Below, piece by piece: positions 1 to 13,000 of a stretch of 64,000 bases of DNA; positions within the stretch are counted from its first letter, which is position 1; every line of letters begins with the position of its first letter. The translations under genes and the position numbers were made by a program. The DNA comes from Haematobia irritans (Eukaryota; Arthropoda; Insecta; Diptera; Muscidae). The DNA lies in NCBI RefSeq assembly GCF_050003625.1, contig NC_134399.1, positions 107,610,615 through 107,674,614 on the forward strand, in the 5' to 3' direction. A model generated the notes under the pieces. It made no database searches. It saw nothing but the letters and a program-made list of their open reading frames with translations, and was not told the origin of the DNA.

Positions 1-640
1 GCTCTGCTACGAAATTTCCTCGCTCGAAAAATTGTGTCCAGCGATGAAGCTTATGTTTGGCTCAATGGTTACGTAACTAAGCAGAATTTTCAATTTTGGA
101 TTTAAGATCAGCCAGAGGCATTGCAAAAACTACCAATGCATCCAGAAAAAGTCACAATTTGGTCCGGTATATGGACTGATTGCATCATTGGACCATACTT
201 CATTAAAGATGATACGTATCGTAACGTATCTGTGAGTGGTGAGGATTACGGCGAGATGATATCCAACTTTTGTTTTGTCCAAAATGCAAGAGCTTGACTT
301 CAAGCCACGTAGTTTCAACAAGACGGCACCAGACGGCTCGCGTAAAAATGGAATTATTGAGAGGCGAGTTCGGTGAAGATATTATTTCACGTTCGGACCG
401 GTCCCGATCGTGCGATTTAACGCCTTTAGACTATTTTTTGTAGGGCTATGTTAAAGCTTGGAAGACATCATTGAAGCATTTATTCGTGTGATACCGGCCA
501 AAAGGTTGTATGCCAAAATTGGACTAAGCGGATGGACCATTTGAGGCACATTCGCTGTCAACATTTGCATGAAATAATCTTCAAATATTAAATTGCATGG
601 ACCGTACTATCGATTCAAGATTCAAGATAAATTGTTCTGA
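1..640 (+). pseudogene. Tc1/mariner (IS630) superfamily transposase relic, 5' end cut by the window
   Basis: Reading from base 1 in frame 1 gives a DDE-transposase-like stretch: SSDEAYVWLNGYVTKQN, then a stop, then DQPEALQKLPMHPEKVTIW and GPYFIKDD up to a stop near 297. After a frameshift the typical FQQDG block appears near 311, then LTPLDYFL near 418-438 followed by a stop, and finally QNWTKRMDH and QHLHEIIFKY near 515-592. The acidic residues of SDEA, QQDG and TPLD are where the three catalytic acids of this superfamily lie. At least three in-frame stops and one frameshift show it is dead. It lies on the strand opposite to forked, just past the forked exon at 728-1030, so it is an old insertion in a forked intron or 3' flank. 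The exact family (mariner, Tc1 or a DD37-type) is not settled. Confidence 0.8.
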
Positions 641-727
641 ATTTTATGTATTTTTGTTTTTTTTTTTTTTAATATTCCTATAGTTCATCAAAAATCACTC
701 CCTTACAAGAAATAAATGAGGACTCAC

Positions 728-1030
728 CAGAAATTGTTGACATGGTACGATTGTGATTACCACGAACCAATTCCGAAGGTCTAAGACTGGGCTCTTCGAC
801 AACCTCCAAACCTGAATCTGAATCCATGCCACCACTCTCCAGATGGAGGGTTGAAGAAGAACCTCCACGATGGCAAGAAGTAATAGAACTTGAATATTCC
901 GATGTGGTATTACTTTTATTATAGAATTGCTGATGCTGCTGTTGCAGCTGCTGTTGTTGTTGCTGATGATGACCATAGTGTCCGGGACCTCGAAGTGGTG
1001 GTGGCAATGGTGGAGGTGGTGGACCATTTA
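728..1030 (-). CDS. f: forked exon E: proline-rich, Gln-rich, then a conserved-looking end
   Basis: The acceptor is a pyrimidine-rich tract ending TCATATAG just before 1030. The first two bases (TA) complete a Val codon begun by the last G of exon D. The peptide reads [17 protein letters not shown], a His/Gln run, a Ser-rich stretch, and then [20 protein letters not shown] and [13 protein letters not shown]. The best donor is CTG|GTGAGTC (GT at 727-726), leaving one base of a codon. A second donor, CTT|GTAAGG (GT at 706-705), would extend the exon by 21 bases, seven codons, in the same frame. Without splicing the frame stops near 678. Proline runs of this kind in espins bind profilin or SH3 domains, which is only an inference here. 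Confidence 0.85.
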
Positions 1031-4000
1031 CTATATGACAAAAGAAAAAGTCAATTAACAATTGAAAACTCTTTATTATATTACATTTTTCCCCCAAAAG
1101 CATCATTCTCCATTTGGGACATATGCAAAATCTAGAGAATCAAACTAAACCAGCACAAGCTGACTTTGTTGACTAACCCACTTACCAACTTCGCTATTCT
1201 GGACTGGCGGTGCCGATGAAACTCGTTTCAATAGGCGATTATTTTGATTGCAACCATTTATGTTATTCATATTGTTCGAGTTGTTGTTGTTGTTGCTGTT
1301 ATTGCTATTTGAATTATTGCTATTGATACTATTGTTGCTATTGTACAAATTCTGATTGCTATTACTGTTGCTGGCATTGTTGCCATTATTGGCAACCAAC
1401 AGCTTACTATGGCTACCATAGTGTCCTCCTTTATTGTTATTTTCCAGATTATTGCGTATGACAGCATTCTTATTCGTTTGCTTGGTACGTTCCACCACAT
1501 CTTCAGGTGGACAAACACTTTCGTAAGTATCGCTCTTAATGCCACTGTTTAGATGATTTTTCAAATTCACATTTTTACTAGCATAACCATCCTTGGAACG
1601 TACCGAACCATCATATTTGCCATGCAGTCCAATGATCGATTGTGATTTGTTACGATTCAAGATGTTGCAATTATCACGTTTGTTGTTCAGATTCTGGAAA
1701 GAGAACAATACCAAATGTTTTAGTTATGGGTGGAGAAAATATCTAGACTTGATGTATGAGTGAACCATAAATTAAATTTAATGGATCATGGATGGAATAA
1801 ACGCTTTACAGATTTGCCAATGTTTTAAACTGCACAATAGATGGTAAAATAACTTGCAGCAGTGGTGGACTATTTATAAAATTTTCTCAAAATTTTATGT
1901 CTATAGACAATTTTCTCAAAATTTCTATAGAAAATTTTGTCAAAATTTTATTTCTATAGAAAATTTTGTCAAAATTGTATTTCTATAGAAAATTTTGTCA
2001 AAATTTTATTTCCATAGAAAATTTTTCATTTTTTTCTATAGAAAATTTTGTAAAAATTGTATTTCTATAGAAAATTTTGTAAAAATTGTATTTTTATAAA
2101 AAAAATTATTTTTATAGAAAATTTTGACAAAATTTTATTTCTTAAGAAAAAATTTTGCAAAATTGTATTAGAAAATCTATAGAAAATTTTGTCTAAATTT
2201 TATTTCTATAGAAAATTTTGTCTAAATTTTATTTCTATACAAAATTTTGTCATGATTTTATTTCTATTGAAGATTTTGTCAACATTTTATTTCTATAGAA
2301 AATGTTGTCAACATTTTATTTTCTTTGTATAGAACATTTTGTCAACATTTTATTTCTAAAAATTATTTTGTCAAAATTTTATTTCTATAGAAAACTTTAT
2401 CAAAATTTTATTTCTACAGAAATATTTGTCAACTTTTTTTCTATAGAAATTTTGTCATGATTTTATTTTAAATTTTGTCAACATTTTATTTCTAAAAAAT
2501 ATTTTGTCAAAATTTTGTCATGATTTTATTTCTATTGAAGATTTTGTCAACATTTTATTTCTATAGACAATTTTGTCAACATTTTATTTTCTTTGTATAG
2601 AAAATTTTGTCAACATTTTATTTCTAAAAATTATGTTGTCAACATTTTATTTCTATAGAAAACTTTGTCAAAATGTTGTTTCTGTAGAAAATTTTGTTAA
2701 AATTGTATTTTTATAGAAATGTGTGTCAACATTTGATTTCTATAGAAAATTTTGTCAAATTTTATTTCTATAGAAAATTTTATCAAAATTTTGTTTCTAT
2801 AGAAAATTTTGTCAAAATTTTATTTCCATAGAAAATTTTGTCAAAATTTTATTTCTATAAAAAATTTCGTCAACATTTTATTTTTATAGAAATGTTTGTC
2901 AAAATTTCATTTCTATAGAAAATTTTGTCAAAATTTTTTTATATAGAAAATTTTGTCAATTTTTTTTTCTATATAAAATTTTGTCAAAAGTTTGTTTCTA
3001 TAGAAATTTTGTTTCTATAGGAAATTTTTTCAAAATTTTATTTCGTTATTGTTGTTTTTGATATCAGCTTAAAGCCATGCATTGACTAAACTACAAGTGT
3101 AGCTTATTTCTATAGAAAATTTTGTCAAAATTTGATTTCTATAAAAATTTTGTCAAACTTTTATTTCTATAGAAAATTTTGTGAATTTTTATACCCTCCA
3201 CCATAGGATGGGGGGTATATTAACTTTTTCATTCCGTTTGTAACACATCGCAATATTGCTCTAAGACCCCATAAAGTATATATATTCTGGGTCGTGGTGA
3301 AATTCTGAGTCGATCTGAGCATGTCCGTCCGTCCGTCCGTCCGTCTGTTGAAATCACGCTAACTTCCGAACGAAACAAGCTATCGACTTGAAACTTGGCA
3401 CAAGTAGTTGTTATTGATGTAGGTCGGATGGTATTGCAAATGGGCCATATCGGTTCACTTTTACGTATAGCCCCCATATAAACGGACCCCCAAATTTGGC
3501 TTGCGAGGCCTCTAAGAGAAGCAATTTTCATCCCATCCGGCTGAAATTTTGTGCATGGTGTTAGTATTTGGCCTCTAACAACCATGCAAAAATTGGTCCA
3601 TATTGGTCCATAATTATATATATCCCCCATATAACCGATCCCCCGATTTGGCTTGCGGAGCCTCTAAGAAAAGCAAATTTCATACGATCCGGCTGAAATT
3701 TGGTACATGGTGTTAGTATATGGTCTCTAACAACCACGCAAAAATTGGTCCAAATCGGTCCATAATTATATATAGCCCCCATATAAACCGATCCCCCGAT
3801 TTGGCTTGCGGAGCCTCTAAGAGAAGCAAATTTCATCCGATCCGGCTGAAATTTGGCATGGTATTAGTATATGGTCTCTAACAACCATGCAAGAATTTGT
3901 CCATATCGGTCCATAATTATATATAGGCCCCATATAAACCGATCCCCAGATTTGACCTCCGGAGCACATTGGAAGAGCAAAATTCTTCCCATTCGGTTGA

Positions 4001-7000
4001 AATTTGGTTGATGTTAGTATAGGGTATCCAACAACCATGCAGGGATTGGTTCCTATCAGTCCATTATAATATATATCTGCCATATAAACCGATCCCGTTT
4101 GGAGAAGCAAAATTCATCCGATCTGGTTGAAATGTGGTACGTGGTGGTAGTATATGACAATTAACAACCATGTGAGTTGAAATTTGTGGATGACAGTCTT
4201 TCGTAGTAGTTTCTACGCAATCCATGGTGGAGGGTACATAAGATTCGGCCTGGCCGAACTTACGGCCGTATATACTTGTTTTTCTATAGCAAAATTTTGT
4301 AAAAATTGTATTTCTATAGAAAATTTTATAAAAAAATTTATTTCTGTAGAAAAGTTTGTCAAAATTATATTTTTATAGAAATTTTTGTCAAAATTTTATT
4401 TCTATAAATAATATATAATGTGAATATAATATATAATTTTGACAAAATATAGAAAATTTTGTCAAAATTTTATTTTGTATAGAAAATTTTGTCAAAATTT
4501 TATTTCTATAGAAAATTTTGTCTAAATTTTATTTTGTATAGAAAATTTTGTCAACATTTTTTTCGATAGAAAATTTTGTAAAAATTGTATTTCTATAGAA
4601 ATCTTTGTAAAAATTTTATTTCTATAGACCTTTGTCAAAATTTTATTTGTATAGAAAATTTTGTCAAACTTTTATTTCTATAGAAAATTTTGTCAATTTT
4701 GTTTCTTTTGGAAAATTTTGTAAAAATTGTATTTCTATAGAAAATTTTGTCAAAATTTTATATCTATAGAAAATTTTGTCAAAATTTTATTTTTATAGAA
4801 ATGTTTGTCAAAATTTTATTTCTATGGAAAATTTTGTCAACATTTTATTTCTAAAAATTATTTTGTCAAAATTTTATTTCTATAGAATATTTTGTCAAAA
4901 TTTTATTTCTATAGATAATTTAGACAAAAATTTTATTTATATAGAAAATTTTGTCAATTTTTTTTCTATAGAAAATTTTGTCAAAATTTTATTTCCATAG
5001 AAAATTTTATTTCCATAGAAATTTTATTTTTATAGAAAATTTCGTCAACATTTAATTTATATAGAAATGTTTGTCAAAATTTTATTTCTATAGAAAATCT
5101 TGTTTCTATAGAAAATTTTGTCAATTTTTTTTTCTATAGAAAATTTTGTCAAAATTTTGTTTCTATAGAAAATTTTTTCAAAATTTTATGTATATAGGAT
5201 TTTTTTTCAAAATTTTACTTCTATAAAAATTTTGTCAAAATTTAATTTCTTTAGAAAATTATATCAAAATTTCATTTCTATAGAAAATTTTGTCAAAATT
5301 TTATTTCTATAAAATATTGTCAAATTTTAGTTTTATAGAAAATTTGTCAAAATGTTATTTCTATATAAAATTTTCAAAATTGTATTTCTATATAAAATTT
5401 TCAAAATTTTATTTTTATAGAAAATTTTGTCAAAATTTTATTTCTATAGAAAATTTTGTCAAAATTTTATTTCTACAGAAAATTTTGTCAAGATTTTATT
5501 TCTATAGAAAATTTTGCATCTTTGTTTGAACTCAAGCATTTGTGTTTAGTGCGAGGAAGCATAAATGCTGGACTTACATGATTGCTGTACTGCAAAACTA
5601 CATCTGTGCTACGAGTTGATGAAGCAGATGCTGAACGAGAATGTGATCCACTATCTCTGGAGCGGGAACGTCCGATCATATATTTTTGCTGATTTTTCCT
5701 GGCATCCTCTCGTACCAAATAAATATCCTCATAGTCATGGTCATGAGAGGAATTCGATTGTTGTTGCTGTGACTGCTGCTGTTGTTGGGGTTGTTCACGT
5801 GGTTTTTGTGGTTGGTTGTTGCTATTCTGTTTGTTGTTCTTGTAATTGTTCTGATGGGTTAACAAGTTGTTGGAGTTGTTTGGGTTGGATTTATTGTTGC
5901 TGGTGTTGTTCAATGAATTTGAATTATGTGAATTGTTGTTGGATTTATGATTGGTGTTATTGTTGTTGTTCAACGCCTGTGCTTGACTATAGTTCTTATG
6001 TTTGGAGCTACCATTACCATTGGATTGTTGTTGTTGCTGCTGCTGTGGAAGTTGATTTTCTTGTTGCTGTTGTTGGGATTTTTGTGAAACATTACTGTGG
6101 CGATTGAAACTATGATTGCGATGTGTTTGAATTTTTGGAGAACTCAAATTTGAAGATATTGACACCGACTCATCCGAACCACTACCCGCACCACTAGAAC
6201 TCGAATGGACATCAGCCTGTATGGTTAGAGCATTAGAACTGGGAGTTGAGTTATTCGATGTAGACTGTTTGGGTTTCTGATGATGATGTTGCCGTTGAGG
6301 ATTCGAATGTTTGACACTACTCGAATCCGAATCGAAAAGATCACGTACTCGATTGTATATGACCTCTTGAGGATCATGAAGGAAAAATGAATCGCCCGAT
6401 ATACTACCATTGGGTGATGGTGGTGTGTAAATGCCATTCATTCGCATCGGATTCACATAGAGGCCATCATTATTGGGCACCAAGGAACCATTATACAATT
6501 TGTCCGAAGAGGACCTTGAATGTTGCGATTGGGGTGTGTAAATGGAATCACTGGCCTTGCTGCGGGCCCCCACTGTTGATGGCGGATGCAAATAGAATGG
6601 CTCCTGGTCGGAGCTCATGGTCGAAGATGTTTTCGATTTGATGGTATTGCTACGACTGGTCTGCTTACTGCTCATGGAATTGTTGCAACTACCATGAGAA
6701 CTGTGACCCATTGCTGAGTTATTACCACCACCACCACTACCATTTTGATGATGATGCTGTGCTTGTTGATGTTGGTGATGCTGTTGCTGTTGAATATGTC
6801 GGCCAGAGGATGATGACGATGATGTTGATTTGCCATGTTTTGTTGCAGCATTCTTTTCTCGGCCATTGTAGTCCACCGATGTTCCATGTTGCACCAGCAC
6901 GTTCAGACACTTGAAAGAGAGTTGTTGGTTAGTGAGTTCAGTGATGGTACATTTCGAATAGATAATGTGAAGAAAATCAAAAGAGAACAAGTTTTTGTTT

Positions 7001-10000
7001 ACATTTTATTTTGTTGGTTTATTAATTGAGATATGAAAGTTTTTAGTTTAAACTTAAATTGCTTTTGCAAAACATAGTATTAATATTAGAGAGGGTCGAA
7101 ACGATGTCGGTTATAATCCACCACACAGAAAAAAATATAACCAAAATTTTTCCAATCCAAAAATCGATTAAAACTGAAAATTTCCATCAATTAAAAAATT
7201 AACTGACGCAATTAACTATTTAATCATATTAGAAAATAAAATCAGTTTAGGAAATTATTGCAGATACTACAATACATGTATAATAAGCCTTTATTGGTTT
7301 CCTTTGTATTGATGAATGTACAAATAAATAAATAAATAAATTATTGCAAAATTTTTATGTTTTTAATTGAAATGGTAAATTTTCCAATAAACATTTTTAT
7401 TAAAAAATCCAATCCAATCAAAATTAAAACTTTGAAAATTCAAATATATTCTGAAGTGTTAAATCATCTGATTTTTTTCTATCGAATTAATTCGATAAGA
7501 AGGCGAATTTGGATTGAGTGTCTCACCAAAGAAAAAAAAATTCAAAATTAATTAAGTTTGACGGCCGATCACACTCAAAAAAAAGTGAACTCACTATTTC
7601 ACTAAAGCCAATTTAACTATATTTTAGTTCATGAACTTATTATATTTGGTGAAAGTTTCATTTGCTCTAATAATTTTTTGCGTACGTTAGTTAAATTAAC
7701 TAAAAGACGGGAAAAAATTATACACAAGTTAAGGATAGAGATTTACTAAATTCGTATTTGTCATAAAATAGCTCATTATGTCTTCAAATTTGTAAATTTT
7801 ACTACAAAAGCGTCCATCATGAACTTCGTATGTCACTAAAGACATTCTTGCAATTTTGAACTCCAATTTTTTCCTTCAAACTACAAAATTTTCTTTAAAA
7901 AGTGAAAAAAATTATTTATATCTAATAAATTTTCTTGAATTTATCGAAAAATATTTACTTATTTTTGTGGTATCGGCACGATGCTAGCGCTTGTAATACT
8001 GTTTAGTTAAAAATTTCTAAAAATATTAAAAATTTTCTAAAATTAATCAAAAGTTGTCTTCCTGGGGGGTTCACTGTTTTTTCAGTGCACCTTAATGTAA
8101 ATGAAACAATTTTTATACTCAACACAAAGTTTACTTGGATCCAAAGATTTTGATCTTCCTTTAAGGTTTTTGGTATTGATTCCGAGCCAAAGATGCGGGT
8201 TATTTAAAATAAGGAATTTTTTTTTGGACCTATCTGGCTTTAAATCTAGGATCTATAAAATTAAAATTAGGATACAGATCTCATTTATCGAATTTTCATT
8301 CTATTTTGTCGGTATATTAATAAATTATAATCCAAATTATGACGGATATTTCGAAGTAAAAAATATTTTTGTAATTCCAAAAAAAAAAACTTTAAACCAA
8401 AGATGCTAAATCCTCAAAATAAGTCTTAGCCTATATTTGAAGTGTTTTTATCTTAAATTTAAAGATTCAATATTTCAGTTAATTTAAGGACGATTTCTTT
8501 AAATCGAAAATGTGTTTCTTCACTTTAAGGAAAATTAGCCTTAGTTCAAAGACATGCGACTTTAACGGAGGGACGCAAATTTACAAAATGTGTGTCCTAA
8601 ATTTAACGAAAAAAAAATTTGAAGCAAAGATTATAAACTTTATTTTAATTAAAATTTCATTATTTTAAAGAAATTTTTCCTTAATAGTGTGTAAATTGCG
8701 CATCCTAAAATTGAGGTTGCGTAATCTTTAAAGTCAAGTAAATATTTTTTTCTGTGTAGGTACATGTTTCCAAACGTTTAGTCGGGATTTTTTAAGAATA
8801 AAATGTTTTGGATTAAATTGCAATTTTTAAAATTTTTACATGTAACACCAAACATGTTAGAATTAAATTTGTAAAAAAAATAATTAAAAAAATTATCAAT
8901 TAAATTTTAGTTAATTTTGATTTTATGTTTAATTAATTCTCTGATTGATATTTCAAAAGTATTAAGAAATGGAGATGCTGTTTTGTTAAACATATTTTTT
9001 GTTTATATAAATAATTATTAAAAGATCTGACATATATCTTGAGTCTTTGGATTGAAGATAAAAAATCTTCAAATATAGGCTATGCTTTAATTTGAAAATC
9101 TAGCATTTTTGATTTAAAGTTAGAAATCAGGAAAACTTTTTAAATTTGTCTACATCAGCGTTACCGTTGAGAACTTTTAAAAGGTTTCATTCGTCACAAA
9201 ATATGAAACACTCACACACAAAACATTTTTTTTTCTGATTCAATCAAGAAATTAATTGATTCAATTCATTTTTTAATTGAAATGTCTTCAATCACAGAAA
9301 TGATAGTATCAATTAAAAAATTAATTGACAGCCAATTAAAAAATTAATTGATCTATTAAAAAATTAATTCATAATATTAATTTGTGTGATTGATTTTTGT
9401 TTCAATTAAAAAATTTGTTGAATCAATTAAATTTTTAATTGAAAATTTTTTAAAACTCAATTAAGATTTTAATTGGAAAAATTTTCGCGAAATTTTTTTC
9501 TGTGCATTTGTAAAAATATTACAATCTATCCTAAAAAAGTAACAATGCTTTGTATAGAATTATGGATTTTTTTTTAAATTTAAATGCCAACATTGCAATG
9601 AAGTCGTCTTTTTGAAATTTTCAGGATATTGACTCGGAAGAAGATGTGTGCGCGTGAATCTAGAGAGTCGTGAATGAAAAAATATGTCATACGTGAGCGT
9701 GAGTGAAAATCAAATTCTATTCGTGATTGTGCGTGAGTAGCATTTCTTTGAAATCACGGCCACGAAATATTCACGTTCACGATTAAATTCACACTCAAAA
9801 TAAAATTAATTTTAAGAATTTATTCACGTTCACGATTAAATTTACACTTACGAGCCAATTCACTATAAAATGTATGTTCACGATAAAAAATTATACTCAT
9901 GAGCAAATTAACGTTCACGATTAAATTCATGCTCATGCGTAAGATTTCAATAGCGTCCATTGTTTGATGGTTCCGTCGTGAGTTACTCACGAGTAATTGC

Positions 10001-13000
10001 GGTTTGTAGTGAATCACGAAAATTGTCGTGATTCGTGCTTGAACGTGAGACTTGAAACGTCGCTGGTGTGGAAGCGTGCGTGAGTACGACTTTTTATTTG
10101 TGAATGTGCGTGAGTGTGAATTCCTACACATACATGTTTTCTGATTCAATCACGAAATTAATTGACCCAATTAATTTTTTAATTGAAATGTCTTCAATCA
10201 CGAAAATGTTAGAATCAATCATAGTTTTAATTAGGCATAAAAAAATAAGTGATTAAAAAATTAGTTGATTTGATGTGAAAATTTTAATTAATTTTTTAAT
10301 TGATTCAATTAAAAATTTAATAGATGTTGATTGCAAAAATCAATTAATTTTTCAATTGATTCGATCAAAAATGTAACTGATGTCGATTGGAAAACTCAAT
10401 CTGTGTTTTATTTTTTTTTGGATTCAATTGATTATTTCGTTAAACTTTTTAATTAAATCAGTTAAACAATTAATTAAAGCTTGCAATCTACATCGGTTAA
10501 ATTTGTTTAATTAAATTGTTAATTGGAATAATTAATTTTTTAATAAAAACCGCGACAACGTTCACTCATTTTCTTACACAAAAAAAAAAAATGTACGAAA
10601 ATTTTTCCAATTTAATTCTTAATTGAGTTTTAAAAAATATTCAATTGAAAATTTAACTGATTCAACAAATTATTTAATTGAAAAAAAAAATCAATCACAA
10701 ACATTAATAGTATCAATTAATTTTTTAATTTAATCAAATAATTTTTTAATTGATACTATAATTTCTGTGATTGAAGACATTTCAATTAAACAATTAATTG
10801 GATGAATTAATTTCGTAATTGAATCAGATTTTTTTGCGTATAACTAAATTTGTGGTCTTAGTTTGATCAAAAAATTATTGTATTTATTAATTTTTCAATT
10901 AAAGTCGTTAATGTTTTCAATCACTTTCTTAATTGGATTTGTGTCTTTATTTTGACTAAAACAACAATCAGTTTTTTAATAAATTATTTTTTTTTATTAA
11001 AAATTAAAAAGAAAACAATCATATCTTTTAACTGACTACTCTTCCGAGTTTGATTAAAAAGGTAATTGTATCAATTAATTTTTAATTAATTTTTTTTATT
11101 GACTTAATGTTTCTAGTTTGATTAAAAAGTTAATTGTATCAATTAATTCTTAAATTCAAATAGGTTTCAGCATCAATTAACTTTTTAATTGGAAATGTTT
11201 TGGTGATGTTTTTTCTGTGTACCCACATGTCGTACGTGAATGTGCGTGAGTACAAATATTTCTTCATGAATGTGCGTGAGCATGAGTGAATATCTATTAT
11301 ATAAATCTCTATCTATTATGTAAACAATTTCTTTGCATACTTTTAGGCGGTACTAGTGTTCATTGAAAATATTATGATGGAAAAAGAAAATTTGCTCACA
11401 AATACCATATAATATTGATTATTTGTCAACACACCAATAATTACAGATAACGTTAACGGGATTTGGGATCAAAATGTACAAAAAAATTGCAGTTTAAATG
11501 AATGGAAATAACAAGTGGCATAGTATCACAAAAAGGTGGCATACATCTAAAAAGTATTGCATTTAGAGACCCAAACAAAGTGTGTCAAATTTTCCACTAA
11601 TGTGGCACCACGGCAACATTGGTCTGCATGGATTTATAAACTATAAATTATCTGCGAGTTTGTATGTTTCAAATTTTTGAAAAATCAAGCTCACCAAAAA
11701 CACTCACGTCCGTGAGTTCAATCTTCCGTCTCACGGGCTGAATTAATCCTGACTATATTTAATGGCGCCTGCGCCATTATTCTCGAGGACGAATTATTTA
11801 TCAAATTTCATTCGCTATTACGCACTCTCAATATGTAGATTTCAAGCGTAACTCACGATATTTTCGGCGTCTCATGAGAATTTTCACGAAAATTTTCGTG
11901 ATCCAGGTTTAACTTTAGCCCCGAGAATGTTCGTGTGCCATAAAAATTTTTGTGAGTCATCACAAAAAAATTTTGTTTGGCTTCAATCACGAAATTAATT
12001 GATCCAAATAATTTTCATTTAAACAATTAATTGATTTATTTTAATTAAATACTTAGTTGAGTAAGGAAGGATTGATCAAAAACGTTTGTCATTATTTATA
12101 TTCATAATTTATTATAGTTATAAATAAATAACTTTTAATAGGATATTTTCTCAAAATTCAATTGAAGTTTCAATTTAAATTGTAATTTTGGTGATATTGT
12201 TTTCGGTGTGTGCGTGAGTAATTTCATCCGATAGGGAATAGCTGTTCATGCATGAAACTCCCGTGCGTGTTTAAAAAAATCGATCATGCATTTACTCACC
12301 CGAACACCTTTTATTTCGAGGCTCAACAATTTAGATTTTCATCCGAAGACTTCAGTAAATTATCACCAAAAATTTTAAATTACAATTTTAGTTAAATTTT
12401 TAAAATATATGCAATTAAAATATTTATTGATTTAATAATAAAAACAAGTATATACGGCCGTAAGTTCGGCCAGGCCGAATCTTATGTACCCTCCACTATG
12501 GATTGCGTAGAAACTTCTATGAAAGACTGTCATCCACAAATTTCAACTCACTCGGATGAAATTTGCTCCTCCAAGAGGCTCCAAAACCAAATCTCGGAAT
12601 CGGTTTATATGGGGGCTATAAATGATTATGGACTGATATGGGCCACTTTTGGCATGGTTATTAAATATCATATACTACCACCACGTACCAAATTTCAAGA
12701 TCGGATGAATTTTGCTTCTCCAAAAGGCACCGGAGGTCAAATCTGGCGATCGGTTTATATCGGAGCTATATATAATTATGGACTGATAGGAACCAATTCC
12801 TGCATGGTTGTTGGATACCATATACTAACATCACGTACCAAATTTCAACCGAATGGGAAGAATTTTGCTCTTCTAAGGTCTCCGGAGGTCAAATCTGGGG
12901 ATCGGTTTATATGGGGCCTATATATAATTATGGACCGATATCGACCAATTTTTGCATGGGTGTTTGAGGCCATATAATAACATCACGTACCAAATTTCAA

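Noticed and set aside
890..1135. Plus-strand frame opposite forked exon E
   Set aside because: Antisense shadow of Gln and Pro codons; crosses the exon E acceptor.
1871..5515. Possible CRISPR array because of regular short repeats
   Set aside because: Units abut without unique spacers, diverge gradually, and lie in a fly gene intron.
5565..6107. Plus-strand 180-codon frame rich in Cys and Val
   Set aside because: It is the reverse complement of Gln/Asn/His codon repeats in forked exon C.
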